Source: an uncultured Pelagibacteraceae bacterium (GTDB taxonomy: Bacteria; Pseudomonadota; Alphaproteobacteria; Pelagibacterales; Pelagibacteraceae). Taken from it: DNA of 64,000 bases. The position numbers were made by a program, and so were the translations under genes. Positions 42,858-53,573 of this stretch are shown one piece after another. The stretch lies in the NCBI GenBank assembly GCA_902605865.1, contig CACLEJ010000002.1, forward strand, positions 1 through 64,000. The letters are read 5' to 3'. How positions within the stretch are numbered: position 1 is the first letter of the stretch; every line of letters begins with the position of its first letter. The notes beneath the pieces were generated by a model. The model did no database searches. It was given only the letters and a program-made list of their open reading frames with translations, and was not told the origin of the DNA.

Positions 42858-43162
42858 TGGCTAAATTGAGCGCAATAAATAAGAATAATAAAAGAATAAA
42901 ATTATCTAATAAACTTTATAAAAAAAGAAGAATGCTAAAAAAAGTTATAATGGATAAAAAAATATCATTCGAAGATAGGTTTAAAGCTCAACAAAAACTT
43001 GCTCAATTACCTAGAAATTCTGCAAAAGTAAGAGTGAGAAATAGATGTCAAATTACAGGAAGACCACACGGTGTTTACAGAAAACTTAAAATATCAAGAA
43101 TTGCATTGAGGCAATTAGGGTTAGAAGGCAAAATCCCTGGTATGGTAAAATCGAGCTGGTAG
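42857..43162 (+). CDS. rpsN: 30S ribosomal protein S14
   Basis: [53 protein letters not shown]. Confidence 0.98.
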   Translation: MAKLSAINKNNKRIKLSNKLYKKRRMLKKVIMDKKISFEDRFKAQQKLAQLPRNSAKVRVRNRCQITGRPHGVYRKLKISRIALRQLGLEGKIPGMVKSSW

Positions 43163-43172
43163 AAAGGAAAAT

Positions 43173-43568
43173 ATGAGTTTAAGTGATCCAATAGGAGATA
43201 TGTTAGCAAGATTAAAAAATTCTCAAATGAGAAATCATAAAAAAATTGAACTCCCGTCATCAAAGTTTAAAGCAAAAATTGCTGAAATTTTGAAAAGCGA
43301 AGGATATATAATTGATTATGAGGTAATATCACAGCAAAATAAGACAAATCTACTTATAAGTTTAAAGTATAGTTCAGGTATTCCTGTAATTAATTCGATT
43401 GTGAGAGTTTCAAAACCAGGTAGAAGAATTTTTTCTAGCGCAGGAAGTCTTCCAAAAGTAAACAATGGATTAGGAATTGCAATTATATCTACCCCAAAAG
43501 GTGTCATGACGGATATAGATGCTAGAAAACAAAATATAGGTGGAGAAATTATTTGTAAGGTATTTTAA
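43173..43568 (+). CDS. rpsH: 30S ribosomal protein S8
   Basis: DPIGDMLARLKNSQMRNHKKIELPSSKFKAKIAEILKSEGYI; GLGIAIISTPKGVMTD. Confidence 0.98.
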   Translation: MSLSDPIGDMLARLKNSQMRNHKKIELPSSKFKAKIAEILKSEGYIIDYEVISQQNKTNLLISLKYSSGIPVINSIVRVSKPGRRIFSSAGSLPKVNNGLGIAIISTPKGVMTDIDARKQNIGGEIICKVF

Positions 43569-44107
43569 TGTCAAAAATAGGTAAAATAAATATTAATATC
43601 CCGGAAAAAGTAAAAGTTTTATTAAGTGGAAATAATATAAATATAGAGGGACCACTAGGAAAAAAAACTTTAAATATAGATTTAGATATATTTGAACTAA
43701 ATATTAACGATGGAAAAGAAGTTTCAATAAAACCAAAAATAAACAATAAGAATAATAAAAGATTATGGGGGATGAATAGGAGTTTAATTAATAATGCAAT
43801 TATTGGTGCAAGCAAAGGATATGAAAAGACACTCGAATTAACTGGCGTTGGTTATAGAGCTTCATTAAATGGAAATAACTTGAATCTTCAATTAGGTTTT
43901 AGTCATGATATAAATTTTGAAATACCTGATGGTGTTAAAATTAAAGTTGAAAAACAAAATATACTCAAAATTTCAGGCTCTGATAAACAGCAAGTAGGGA
44001 TGGTGGCTGCTGAAATCAAAGGAATAAGACCTCCAGAGCCATATAAAGGAAAAGGCATAAAAGAACAAGGTCAATATATTCTGAGAAAAGAAGGTAAGAA
44101 AAAATAA
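43568..44107 (+). CDS. rplF: 50S ribosomal protein L6
   Basis: [38 protein letters not shown]. Confidence 0.98.
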   Translation: MSKIGKININIPEKVKVLLSGNNINIEGPLGKKTLNIDLDIFELNINDGKEVSIKPKINNKNNKRLWGMNRSLINNAIIGASKGYEKTLELTGVGYRASLNGNNLNLQLGFSHDINFEIPDGVKIKVEKQNILKISGSDKQQVGMVAAEIKGIRPPEPYKGKGIKEQGQYILRKEGKKK

Positions 44108-44460
44108 TGAAAATTACAAAAGAAATAAGAAAAAAATTTAGAATCAGAAATAAGGTTAAAAAAGTCTCATCTAGTGAAAGATTTAGACTAAGTGTAAATA
44201 GATCAACAAAGAATATAAGTGCACAAATAATTGATGATAAAAAAAATATTACATTGTTATCTGTGTCATCGAACACAAAAGAAATAAAAACTCAAAAAAA
44301 AAATAAAAAAGAACTTTCAACAATAGTTGCAGAAAAACTTGCATCAAAAGCTAAAGAAATGAACATAACGAAAGTCTTTTTTGATAGAGGCGTATATAAA
44401 TATCACGGTAGAGTTAAATTGTTAGCAGATGAATTAAGAAAAAATGGAATGGAATTTTAA
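44107..44460 (+). CDS. rplR: 50S ribosomal protein L18
   Basis: [47 protein letters not shown]. Confidence 0.97.
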   Translation: MKITKEIRKKFRIRNKVKKVSSSERFRLSVNRSTKNISAQIIDDKKNITLLSVSSNTKEIKTQKKNKKELSTIVAEKLASKAKEMNITKVFFDRGVYKYHGRVKLLADELRKNGMEF

Positions 44461-44462
44461 AT

Positions 44463-44963
44463 ATGGAAAAAAATATAGAATTTGTAGAAAAGTTAGTTCA
44501 TATTAATAGAATAACTAAAGTTGTTAAAGGTGGAAGAAGATTTGGGTTTTCAGCTCTCGTAGTTGTAGGAAATCAAAATGGAAAAATTGGTGTTGCTCAT
44601 GCAAAAGCTAAACAAGTGCCTGATGCAATTAAAAAAGCTAATGAATTAGCCAGAAGAAACCTTGTACAAATTCCTTTAAGAGAAGGTAGAACAATTCATC
44701 ATGATATATATGGTAAAGATGGAGCTGGTAAGATAAAATTAAGAGCAGCACCAAAGGGTACAGGTATAATTGCAGGCGGTGCAGTTAGAGCTGTTTGTGA
44801 AGTTCTTGGAATTAAAGATATTGTAGCAAAATCATTAGGTACAGCAAATCCCCACAATGTTATAAGAGCATGTATGAAAGCTTTATCAAACCAAAATTCA
44901 CCAAAAAATATTTCATTGTTAAGAAATAAAAAAATTTCTGAAATAATAGAGAAAAGAGGATAA
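44463..44963 (+). CDS. rpsE: 30S ribosomal protein S5
   Basis: [44 protein letters not shown]. Confidence 0.98.
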   Translation: MEKNIEFVEKLVHINRITKVVKGGRRFGFSALVVVGNQNGKIGVAHAKAKQVPDAIKKANELARRNLVQIPLREGRTIHHDIYGKDGAGKIKLRAAPKGTGIIAGGAVRAVCEVLGIKDIVAKSLGTANPHNVIRACMKALSNQNSPKNISLLRNKKISEIIEKRG

Positions 44964-45421
44964 TGAGCCTTTTAAATGTTAATGTAAAAATAAAAGATAA
45001 GAAAAAAAGATTAGGTAGAGGAATAGGATCTGGTAAGGGAAAAACATCTGGAAGAGGTGTAAAAGGTCAAAAATCAAGATCTGGTGTTGCAATAAAAAGT
45101 TTTGAAGGTGGGCAAATGCCTCTTTATAGAAGGCTTCCTAAAAGAGGATTTAACCCCGTAAATAAAGAAAAGATAGCTAAAATCAACTTGGAAAAGCTAC
45201 AAATGTTTGTAGATAATAATAAATTAGACGTTGGTAGTAAAATTGATTTGGAAATTTTAAAAAAAAATAAAATAATAAAAAAATCTTATTCAAAATTTAA
45301 AATCTTGGGAAGCGGTAATATAACATCAAAAATAAATATTGAGGCTGATTATTCATCAATTTCAGCAAAAGATAAGATTGAAAAAATTGGCGGAGTCATA
45401 AAAATAAAAAATCCAAAATAA
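44963..45421 (+). CDS. rplO: 50S ribosomal protein L15
   Basis: RLGRGIGSGKGKTSGRGVKGQKSRSGVAIKSFEGGQMPLYRRLPKRGF. Confidence 0.97.
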   Translation: MSLLNVNVKIKDKKKRLGRGIGSGKGKTSGRGVKGQKSRSGVAIKSFEGGQMPLYRRLPKRGFNPVNKEKIAKINLEKLQMFVDNNKLDVGSKIDLEILKKNKIIKKSYSKFKILGSGNITSKINIEADYSSISAKDKIEKIGGVIKIKNPK

Positions 45422-45422
45422 A

Positions 45423-46703
45423 ATGAGTGAGTCATCACAAACCAATGATTTAAGAAATAGGATCCTATTTACAATTTTTATTCTTGCAATTTATAGACTG
45501 GGAACTTTTGTTCCATTACCAGGAATTGATCCTGAGCAATTACAAGTCATGATGGATAGTAATCAAAAAGGTTTGTTAGGAATGTTCAATGTATTTGCGG
45601 GTGGTGCTGTAAGTAGAATGGCAATATTTGCTCTTGGAATTATGCCATACATATCCTCATCTATTATTGTCCAACTTTTAACTGGTGTGACTGACTATTT
45701 TAAAAATTTAAAGGCACAAGGTGAGATTGGAAGACAAAAAATTACTCAAATAACACGATACGGAACAGTTTTGTTGGCTACTGTTCAAGGGTATGGACTT
45801 GCTGTTGGATTAGAATCGTCAGCAGATTTAGTTATAAACCCTGGAGTTTTTTTTAAAATTTCAACTGTAACTACTATAGTAGCAGGAACCATATTTCTGA
45901 TGTGGCTTGGTGAGCAAATTACACAGAGAGGTATAGGTAACGGTATATCTTTAATAATATTTTCAGGAATCGTTGCAGAGATTCCAAGAGCATTAGTTAC
46001 TACTTTTGAACTTGGTAGAACAGGTGCAATATCGACATTAATGATAATAGTTATTTTTTTATTATTAATATTAACAATTTTGTTTATAGTTTTTATGGAG
46101 AGAGCTTTAAGAAAAATACTGATCAACTATCCAAAAAGACAAATGGGAAATAAAATGTATGGCGGAGAGTCATCACATTTACCACTTAAAATTAATTCAG
46201 CGGGTGTTATTCCTGCAATTTTTGCCTCTGCACTATTACTACTGCCTGTTACTTTTTCAAATTTTAATGTTTCTCAGAACGAAATATTCTTAAATATTTC
46301 ATCATACTTTTCTCAAGGTCAACCATTGTATATGATCTTATATGCATCAGGGATTATTTTTTTTACTTTTTTTTATACTTCGATAACTTTTAATCCAAAT
46401 GAGACAGCAGAGAATCTTAGAAAGTATGGAGGTTTTATACCAGGAATAAGACCAGGTGAAAGTACAGCATTGTATATAGATACGATACTTACAAGGTTAA
46501 CTACAATCGGCGCTTTATATCTTACTCTAGTTTGTTTAATGCCAGAATTTCTGATCGCAAATTATCCAATTCCATTTTATCTAGGGGGTGCTTCAGTCCT
46601 AATTGTTGTTGTGGTGGCTATTGATACTGTAACCCAGGTTCAAACTAGATTAATGAGTTCTCAATATGAACAACTGATTAAAAAAACAAAATTTGGTAGA
46701 TAA
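45423..46703 (+). CDS. secY: Preprotein translocase subunit SecY
   Basis: RLGTFVPLPGIDPEQL; FALGIMPYISSSIIVQLL; multi-TM. Confidence 0.98.
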   Translation: MSESSQTNDLRNRILFTIFILAIYRLGTFVPLPGIDPEQLQVMMDSNQKGLLGMFNVFAGGAVSRMAIFALGIMPYISSSIIVQLLTGVTDYFKNLKAQGEIGRQKITQITRYGTVLLATVQGYGLAVGLESSADLVINPGVFFKISTVTTIVAGTIFLMWLGEQITQRGIGNGISLIIFSGIVAEIPRALVTTFELGRTGAISTLMIIVIFLLLILTILFIVFMERALRKILINYPKRQMGNKMYGGESSHLPLKINSAGVIPAIFASALLLLPVTFSNFNVSQNEIFLNISSYFSQGQPLYMILYASGIIFFTFFYTSITFNPNETAENLRKYGGFIPGIRPGESTALYIDTILTRLTTIGALYLTLVCLMPEFLIANYPIPFYLGGASVLIVVVVAIDTVTQVQTRLMSSQYEQLIKKTKFGR

Positions 46704-46709
46704 TATTAA

Positions 46710-47273
46710 GTGAATGTTATAATTTTTGGACCACCAGGAGCAGGCAAGGGAACTCAAGCCAACAATATTGTAAATAAATTTAACCTTTACCAAGTATCAA
46801 CTGGTGATCTTTTACGTAATGAGATTAAAAATCAGACAGATATAGGTAAAGATATAGAAAATACTATTTCCAAGGGTGGATTTGCAACAGATGAAATAGT
46901 TAATAAACTAATTAAAAATCTAATTTATGATCCTGATAAAAAAAATAAATTAATTTTTGATGGATACCCTAGATCATTAACTCAGGCTAAAAATTTAGAA
47001 TTCTTGTTAAATTGCACAAATCAAAAAATAGATTTTGTATTTTTTCTTAATGTAGACAAAGAGACAATAATAAAAAGAATTGAGAAAAGAAAAATTTTAG
47101 AAAAAAGATCTGATGATAATTTAAATACGATTCTGAAAAGATATGATACATATATGGAAACGACTAGACCTGTCTTAGATTTTTACTCAAAAAATCCAAA
47201 TTTTTATGAAATTGATGGAGGTGATCAAATTCATGAAATTTCAAGTAAAATTGAGCAAAAACTATCAGTTTAA
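46710..47273 (+). CDS. adk: Adenylate kinase (GTG start)
   Basis: IIFGPPGAGKGTQA; DGYPRSLTQA. Confidence 0.95.
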   Translation: MNVIIFGPPGAGKGTQANNIVNKFNLYQVSTGDLLRNEIKNQTDIGKDIENTISKGGFATDEIVNKLIKNLIYDPDKKNKLIFDGYPRSLTQAKNLEFLLNCTNQKIDFVFFLNVDKETIIKRIEKRKILEKRSDDNLNTILKRYDTYMETTRPVLDFYSKNPNFYEIDGGDQIHEISSKIEQKLSV

Positions 47274-47277
47274 GACA

Positions 47278-47305
47278 TTGACTTTAAAAAAACTTCTTAT
47301 ATAAA
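47278..47305 (+). promoter_or_regulatory. Candidate promoter for the alpha operon (rpsM-rpsK-rpoA-rplQ)
   Basis: TTGACT (47278-47283), 16-nt spacer, TATAAA (47300-47305), upstream of rpsM. Confidence 0.5.
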
Positions 47306-47328
47306 AGGCTAAATTTTATCACATAATT

Positions 47329-47712
47329 ATGGCGCGTATAGCAGGTGTAAACATACCACAAAATAAATTAGTTAGAATAGGACTAACATATATCTTTGGA
47401 ATTGGGGAAAGAAATTCCAATGACATATGCAAGTCATTAAAAATACCAGATACAAAAAGAGTAAACGAGCTAACAGATGATGAGATTCTAAAAATAAGAG
47501 AATTTATTGACCAGAAGTTTACTGTAGAGGGAGATTTAAGAAGAGACACTTCATTAAATATTAAAAGATTAATAGATTTAGCATCTTATAGAGGATCTAG
47601 ACATAGAAAAAAACTACCTGTCAGAGGTCAGAGAACTAGATGTAATGCAAGAACGCGTAAAGGAAAGGCAATTGCTATTGCTGGTAAAAAATTAACACCA
47701 TTAAAAAAATAA
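47329..47712 (+). CDS. rpsM: 30S ribosomal protein S13
   Basis: [49 protein letters not shown]. Confidence 0.98.
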   Translation: MARIAGVNIPQNKLVRIGLTYIFGIGERNSNDICKSLKIPDTKRVNELTDDEILKIREFIDQKFTVEGDLRRDTSLNIKRLIDLASYRGSRHRKKLPVRGQRTRCNARTRKGKAIAIAGKKLTPLKK

Positions 47713-47713
47713 A

Positions 47714-48157
47714 ATGACTAAAGATAAAACTGATACACAAGACCAGAAAAAAGAAAGTTCAGTAAAATCTAAAAAAAGTTCATACTCAAAGAAAAAAAAA
47801 AATAAAAAAAATATTCTGAATGGTATTGCTTATGTTCAATCTACATTTAATAATACTATTGTTTCGATAGCAGACACAAATGGTAATGTTATTTCTTGGG
47901 CATCTGCTGGTCAGAAAGGATTTAAAGGCTCTAGAAAATCAACACCATATGCTGCACAAGTTGCTGCAGACTCAGCTGCTGTTAAAGCCTTAGAAGTTGG
48001 TATGAAAATTTTATCTGTAGAAGTTAAAGGTCCTGGATCTGGGAGAGAAACTGCTCTTAGAGCCTTACAAGCAAGAGGATTTAAAATTATTTCAATTAAA
48101 GATACAACACCAATGCCACACAATGGATCAAGGCCGCCAAAAAAAAGGAGAGTATAA
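47714..48157 (+). CDS. rpsK: 30S ribosomal protein S11
   Basis: [46 protein letters not shown]. Confidence 0.98.
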   Translation: MTKDKTDTQDQKKESSVKSKKSSYSKKKKNKKNILNGIAYVQSTFNNTIVSIADTNGNVISWASAGQKGFKGSRKSTPYAAQVAADSAAVKALEVGMKILSVEVKGPGSGRETALRALQARGFKIISIKDTTPMPHNGSRPPKKRRV

Positions 48158-49186
48158 ATGGAATCTGTAGATGTTAATGTAAAAAACTGGAAATCACTTA
48201 TAAAACCACCAAAACTAGATGTAAATTTAAGTGATGATAAAACATATGCAAAGATAATTGCCGAACCTCTAGAGAAAGGTTATGGGCTTACTTTGGGAAA
48301 TTCTTTAAGGAGAATACTTTTATCTTCAATAAGAGGTACTGCTGTTACAGCTATCCAAATTGATGGTGTCTTACATGAATTTACCTCAATTAAAGGTGTT
48401 AGAGAAGATGTAACCGATATAGTTTTAAATATAAAATCACTTGCTTTAAAAGGTAATTCTGAAACAACAAATAAGCTTATTTTGGATGCCAAAGGACCGG
48501 GTGAAATTAAAGCATCTAACATCACAACATCTGCAGATATTGAAATATTAAACCCTGATTTAGTAATTTGTAATTTAGATGAAAATACTAACTTTCATAT
48601 GGAAATGACCGTAAGTAGTGGAAAAGGTTACGTTTCTGCAGATATGAATAAACCAGAGGAGCCACCACTAGGATTAATACCAATAGACTCACTTTTTAGC
48701 CCTGTTAAAAAGGTTTCTTATTCAATAAGTACAGCAAGAGAAGGTAAAGCTTTAGATTACGATAAATTAACAATGGAAGTTGAAACTAACGGATCAATCT
48801 CAGCTGAAGATGCTGTCGCCTATTCAGCAAGAATTTTTCAAGACCAACTTGGAATGTTTGTCAATTTTGATGAACCACAAGAGGTTATTGTAAGAGAACA
48901 ACCAGCAGAACCTGAATTTAATAAAAATCTTTTGAGAAAAGTTGATGAGCTTGAACTTTCTGTAAGATCAATGAATTGTCTAAAAAATGATAATATAATT
49001 TATATTGGAGATCTAGTTCAAAAATCTGAAGGAGAAATGTTAAGAACACCAAACTTTGGAAGAAAATCACTTAATGAAATAAAAGAAGTTTTAACAGGCA
49101 TGTCACTCTATCTTGGAATGGAGATACCAAACTGGCCTCCAGATAATATAGCTGAACTTTCTAAAAAGCTTGAGGAAGCAATCTAA
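48158..49186 (+). CDS. rpoA: DNA-directed RNA polymerase subunit alpha
   Basis: [57 protein letters not shown]. Confidence 0.99.
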   Translation: MESVDVNVKNWKSLIKPPKLDVNLSDDKTYAKIIAEPLEKGYGLTLGNSLRRILLSSIRGTAVTAIQIDGVLHEFTSIKGVREDVTDIVLNIKSLALKGNSETTNKLILDAKGPGEIKASNITTSADIEILNPDLVICNLDENTNFHMEMTVSSGKGYVSADMNKPEEPPLGLIPIDSLFSPVKKVSYSISTAREGKALDYDKLTMEVETNGSISAEDAVAYSARIFQDQLGMFVNFDEPQEVIVREQPAEPEFNKNLLRKVDELELSVRSMNCLKNDNIIYIGDLVQKSEGEMLRTPNFGRKSLNEIKEVLTGMSLYLGMEIPNWPPDNIAELSKKLEEAI

Positions 49187-49632
49187 TGAGACATAAAATG
49201 GGTTATAAAAAGCTCAATAGAACATCTGAGCACAGAAAAGCATTAATTAAGAATATGCTAAATTCACTTGTTAAGTATGAACAAATAACAACAACACTAC
49301 CAAAAGCAAAAGTATTAAAACCCCAAGCTGATAAATTAATTACATTAGGCAAAAAAGATACACTTCAAAATACTAGAACATTGATATCTAAACTTCAAGA
49401 CGAGAGCTCAGCAAGCAAAATTAAAAAAACATTATCAAAAAGATATGAAAATAGAAAAGGTGGATATACAAGAATAATTAAGGCAGGTTTTAGATACGGA
49501 GATAATGCGCCTATGGCAGTAATAGAATTTGTAGATCGTGATATAGAAGCAAAAAAAGTAGATAAAAAGAAAACAGAAAAATCTACAGTAACTGATAAAA
49601 AAACAGAAACACCTAAAGAAGCTACAGCTTAG
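49186..49632 (+). CDS. rplQ: 50S ribosomal protein L17
   Basis: [42 protein letters not shown]. Confidence 0.98.
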   Translation: MRHKMGYKKLNRTSEHRKALIKNMLNSLVKYEQITTTLPKAKVLKPQADKLITLGKKDTLQNTRTLISKLQDESSASKIKKTLSKRYENRKGGYTRIIKAGFRYGDNAPMAVIEFVDRDIEAKKVDKKKTEKSTVTDKKTETPKEATA

Positions 49633-49697
49633 TCTTTAATTCATATTTAATTTAATTGATATTGTAAAACAATTATCTAATATTTTATATTAACAAA

Positions 49698-50615
49698 ATG
49701 AAAAATATAATTTTTCAAATAATTATAATATTTTTTTTTACATCAAATATTTTAAAAGCAAATCCATCAAAAATAGACGGTATAAAATTTTATACGTTAG
49801 GTGATGATAACATGCCTTGGTTTAATTTAGACAATGAAAAAGATTTAATTGACTTGTCAAATATTGACTGCCAATGGAGTCATGGAAAAAAAACTAAATG
49901 CAGAATGCACTTGTCACCTTTATATAACTTTCCCAAAGATGGATTATTAATTCAAAATAAAATTGTTAGATCTGGCAAAATTGCTTGGAAATTTAAAAAT
50001 GGTGATGGTGATTGTGGTCAACAAAGAAAATCAGACGAGTGCAATACCTTTAGAGAAAGATCTGAAGTTAGTATGTTAGGATTAAAGTCTAAAAATACAT
50101 GGTTTAAATTTAGCATTTATATTCCCGAAAATAGTGAATTTACTATTCCTATAAGTAATACTATATGGCAAATACATTCTAAAGCGGGTCCAGTAAATTT
50201 TATGTTTAGAATTGCTCCAAATGGAGATTTACAATGGACAGATTTTGTAAATCATAGTTTTGGAGGATTTGATACTTATAAAATTTTAGAAGCAAATAAT
50301 GTAAAAGGTAAATGGAATGATTTTGTTATTAATATTGAATTTGTTGATTGGCCAAATAAGAGTTTTATTAAGATTTGGGCTAATAACGAACTTGTAGTTA
50401 ATTACAATGGATTGACTAATAATAATATAAGCAAACAGTCGTATATGAAGTTTGGAATATACAAAAGTAATATTAATAGGTTTAATATAATGCATAAAGG
50501 TAATCCTCCAAAAAGAGCTGATACAATTGTATATTATGACTCTATTGCTATAGGTAAAAAGTGCAAAGATCTTAAGTTAGATGAAGAAAATAATAGTTGC
50601 AAAAAATTAAAATAA
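49698..50615 (+). CDS. Secreted polysaccharide lyase-like protein (heparin-lyase-I-type jelly-roll fold)
   Basis: Signal peptide; FRERSEVSMLGLKSKNTWFKFSIYIPENSEFT...ISNTIWQIHSK...FVINIEFVDWPNKSFIKIWANNELVVNYNGLT...YMKFGIYK. Confidence 0.65.
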   Translation: MKNIIFQIIIIFFFTSNILKANPSKIDGIKFYTLGDDNMPWFNLDNEKDLIDLSNIDCQWSHGKKTKCRMHLSPLYNFPKDGLLIQNKIVRSGKIAWKFKNGDGDCGQQRKSDECNTFRERSEVSMLGLKSKNTWFKFSIYIPENSEFTIPISNTIWQIHSKAGPVNFMFRIAPNGDLQWTDFVNHSFGGFDTYKILEANNVKGKWNDFVINIEFVDWPNKSFIKIWANNELVVNYNGLTNNNISKQSYMKFGIYKSNINRFNIMHKGNPPKRADTIVYYDSIAIGKKCKDLKLDEENNSCKKLK

Positions 50616-50617
50616 AA

Positions 50618-51526
50618 ATGAAAAAATCAATTAACGTAGACAAATCCTTTAATGACATGCGCATTGATAGATTTATTCGAAATCATTTAGGAAAAATTCC
50701 ACAAGGACTTATTGAAAAAAACCTCAGAAATGGAAAATTAAAATTAAATCAAAAAAAAATAAAAAGCTCCCAAAAAGTTAAAACTGGTGACAAACTTAAT
50801 ATTTATAATTTAAATTTTGAGGAAAAAATTGAGCAAATCAAAAAAAAATACAATCCTAGTAATGAAATTATAAAAGAAAATGAAGATTTAATTATTGAAA
50901 ATAACGAAAATTTTGTCGTTCTAAATAAAAAATCAGGAATTTCAGTGCAGGGTGGTACAAAATCTAAAAAAAATATAATTGATATATTTGCAAAAAGTAA
51001 TTTATTTAGAGATGAGAAGCCTTATTCTGTTCACAGATTAGATAAGGATACTTCTGGCGTTTTTATAATTGCAAAGAGTAGGGAAACAGCCCAATTGCTC
51101 ACTTCACTTTTTAGATTAAGAAAAGTTTACAAAACGTATTTAGCAATATGTAATGGTGAATTAATTTTAATAGATAAAGGAGTGATAAAAGATGATTTAA
51201 TAAGATTTGAAAATAAAAAAAAAATTATTGAAAAAGCTGAAACAAAATATGAAATCTTAGATAAAAATAATAATGCGACCTTCATTCAGCTAAATCCAAT
51301 TACAGGGAGAAAACACCAACTAAGAAAACAATTATTTAATTTAGGTAACTCCATTATTGGTGATAAAAAATATAATTCAACGAATAACTCAAAAATAAAT
51401 AATAAAAACTTAATGTTACATTCTTATGAAATAAAATTTAAAATAAATGAGAAAAAATACACTTTTAGAGCCACTCCTCCAGATTATTTTAGAAATATGT
51501 TAAAAACTAAAAGACTTAATTTTTAA
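50618..51526 (+). CDS. RluC/RluD-family 23S rRNA pseudouridine synthase (start adjusted from 50597)
   Basis: [14 protein letters not shown]4-like start; [19 protein letters not shown] active-site motif; [14 protein letters not shown]. Confidence 0.88.
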   Translation: MKKSINVDKSFNDMRIDRFIRNHLGKIPQGLIEKNLRNGKLKLNQKKIKSSQKVKTGDKLNIYNLNFEEKIEQIKKKYNPSNEIIKENEDLIIENNENFVVLNKKSGISVQGGTKSKKNIIDIFAKSNLFRDEKPYSVHRLDKDTSGVFIIAKSRETAQLLTSLFRLRKVYKTYLAICNGELILIDKGVIKDDLIRFENKKKIIEKAETKYEILDKNNNATFIQLNPITGRKHQLRKQLFNLGNSIIGDKKYNSTNNSKINNKNLMLHSYEIKFKINEKKYTFRATPPDYFRNMLKTKRLNF

Positions 51527-52139
51527 TATTTGATAAAAAATTTTTTATCAAATTATTCTCAATGTTTTTATAATTTTGTTTTTTAATCTTATTTAAATTT
51601 GAAACTCCTCTATCTCTGATTCCACAAGGAACTATTTTTTTATATACATTAAGATCATTAGAAATATTTAATGCAAAACCGTGATAAGCGATCCATTTCT
51701 TTACTTTTATCCCTATTGCAGCAATTTTATCTATTTTACCAGATTTGTGCTCTAACCAAATTCCAATATTTTTTCTATCAGCAAAACACTTTATATTGTA
51801 ATTTTTTAAAGTATCTACAATTGTCTTTTCGATTGCAGTTATAATTTTTTTTATATTCTTACCTCTTTTGTTTAAGTCAATCACAAAATAAAAAACTAAT
51901 TGACCAGGACCGTGATATGTTATTTTTCCACCTCTATTTGTTTTGACTAAATTTATTGATTTATCTAATAATTCATTATCCTTATAACTGGTTCCAGCCG
52001 TGTAAACCTCTTGATGTTCTAAAATCCATATCAGCTCATTTCTTTTTTTCGTATGAATTTCATCCAATCTTTTTTCTAAAAATGTAATAGCATTTTCATA
52101 TTTTACTGGTTTTATTGACTTTTTAATCTCTATTATCAT
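51516..52139 (-). CDS. lipB: Octanoyltransferase (lipoate biosynthesis)
   Basis: [51 protein letters not shown]. Confidence 0.95.
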   Translation of the reverse strand: MIIEIKKSIKPVKYENAITFLEKRLDEIHTKKRNELIWILEHQEVYTAGTSYKDNELLDKSINLVKTNRGGKITYHGPGQLVFYFVIDLNKRGKNIKKIITAIEKTIVDTLKNYNIKCFADRKNIGIWLEHKSGKIDKIAAIGIKVKKWIAYHGFALNISNDLNVYKKIVPCGIRDRGVSNLNKIKKQNYKNIENNLIKNFLSNIKN

Positions 52140-52199
52140 TATAAATTTGTAATATTAATGTTTTGTATTAATAGTGCCAACTAAATTATAGATAAAATT

Positions 52200-53573
52200 A
52201 TGACTTTAGTAAAAAAAATTAAAGATAAAAAAGTTAACTTTGAATTCAATAAAGAATTTATCAAAGTAGTGACAGACAAGATTTCTTCAAATGATGCAGA
52301 ATTTATCACTAATTCATTTAATGATATGCACCCTGCGGATGCAGCAGATATTATTGAACATTTAAATGAAAACGATAGAGAAAGTTTAATAAAATTAAAT
52401 AATTTTAAAGTTGATCCTGAAGTGTTTGTTGAACTGAATGAGTCAATACAATCTGAATTGATTGCATATTTATCATCAGAGTCTATTGTAAATATATTAA
52501 AAAATCTAGAATCTGATGATGCCATTAAAATTTTAGAAAATGTTGATGAAAAAGATAAGAATACTATTTTAGGATCTCTTCCACCAAAAGACCGGTTCGC
52601 CTTATTAGAAAGTTTAAGCTACCCAGAAGATTCAGCTGCAAGAATAATGCAAAGAGAATTTACTGCTATACCAAGCAATTGGTCTGTTGGTCAGACTATA
52701 GACTATTTAAGAGAAAATAAAGATTTACCTGAAGAGTTTCTAGAAATCTTTATTGTAGATGAGAACTTTAAACCTATTGGAACTGTGCCATCTTCAAAAG
52801 TACTAAGAACTCCAAGAGAATCAAAAATGATGTCAATAATGTCCGAGTCTCAACTTTTAATACCTGTTGACATGGATAAAGAGGAAGTTGGAAATTTATT
52901 TGAAAATTACAATTTAAGCTCAGCCGCAGTCACCGATAAAAATGATAAATTGGTGGGGATGATAGCTTATGATGATGTTTTAACTGTACTTAAAGAAGAA
53001 GCTGAAGAAGATGCATTAAGACTTGCTGGAGTAGGCGATGAAGAAATAACTGACGGTGTAATTACAAAAACTAAGCGGAGATTTAATTGGCTTTTATTAA
53101 ATTTATTCACAGCTTTTTTAGCAACTTATTGTATTAGTTTATTTGGCGCTACCATAGAACAGATGGTTGTTTTAGCTTTTTTAATGCCTATTGTTGCATC
53201 AATGGGTGGCAATGCTGGTATGCAAACACTAGCAGTAACTGTAAGATCATTAGCTACACAAGATTTAACAAAAAATAATTTTACAAATAATATAATTAAA
53301 GAATTTAACATAGGTATTTTAAATGGAATTATCTTTGCAATTATAAGTTCAGTAATTGTTTATTTCTGGTTTAATGACATTCAACTTGCATTAATAATAT
53401 CAATATCAATGGTTTTAACAATGATAGTTGCTGGACTTTTTGGAATTTTAATACCAGTAACTCTAAAAAAAATGAACATAGATCCTGCTATTTCCTCTAG
53501 TGTTTTTGTGACTACAATTACAGATGTAATAGGTTTTGTCTCTTTTTTAGGTGTTGGAGCTTATTTTTTATAA
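52200..53573 (+). CDS. mgtE: Magnesium transporter MgtE family
   Basis: N-domain, CBS domains (MSESQLLIPVDMDKEEVGNLFENYNLSSAAVTD) and PIVASMGGNAGMQTLAVTVRSLA membrane motif. Confidence 0.93.
   Translation: MTLVKKIKDKKVNFEFNKEFIKVVTDKISSNDAEFITNSFNDMHPADAADIIEHLNENDRESLIKLNNFKVDPEVFVELNESIQSELIAYLSSESIVNILKNLESDDAIKILENVDEKDKNTILGSLPPKDRFALLESLSYPEDSAARIMQREFTAIPSNWSVGQTIDYLRENKDLPEEFLEIFIVDENFKPIGTVPSSKVLRTPRESKMMSIMSESQLLIPVDMDKEEVGNLFENYNLSSAAVTDKNDKLVGMIAYDDVLTVLKEEAEEDALRLAGVGDEEITDGVITKTKRRFNWLLLNLFTAFLATYCISLFGATIEQMVVLAFLMPIVASMGGNAGMQTLAVTVRSLATQDLTKNNFTNNIIKEFNIGILNGIIFAIISSVIVYFWFNDIQLALIISISMVLTMIVAGLFGILIPVTLKKMNIDPAISSSVFVTTITDVIGFVSFLGVGAYFL

Noticed and set aside
45785-46126. 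Minus-strand ORF antisense to secY
   Set aside because: Artefact of secY codon composition.
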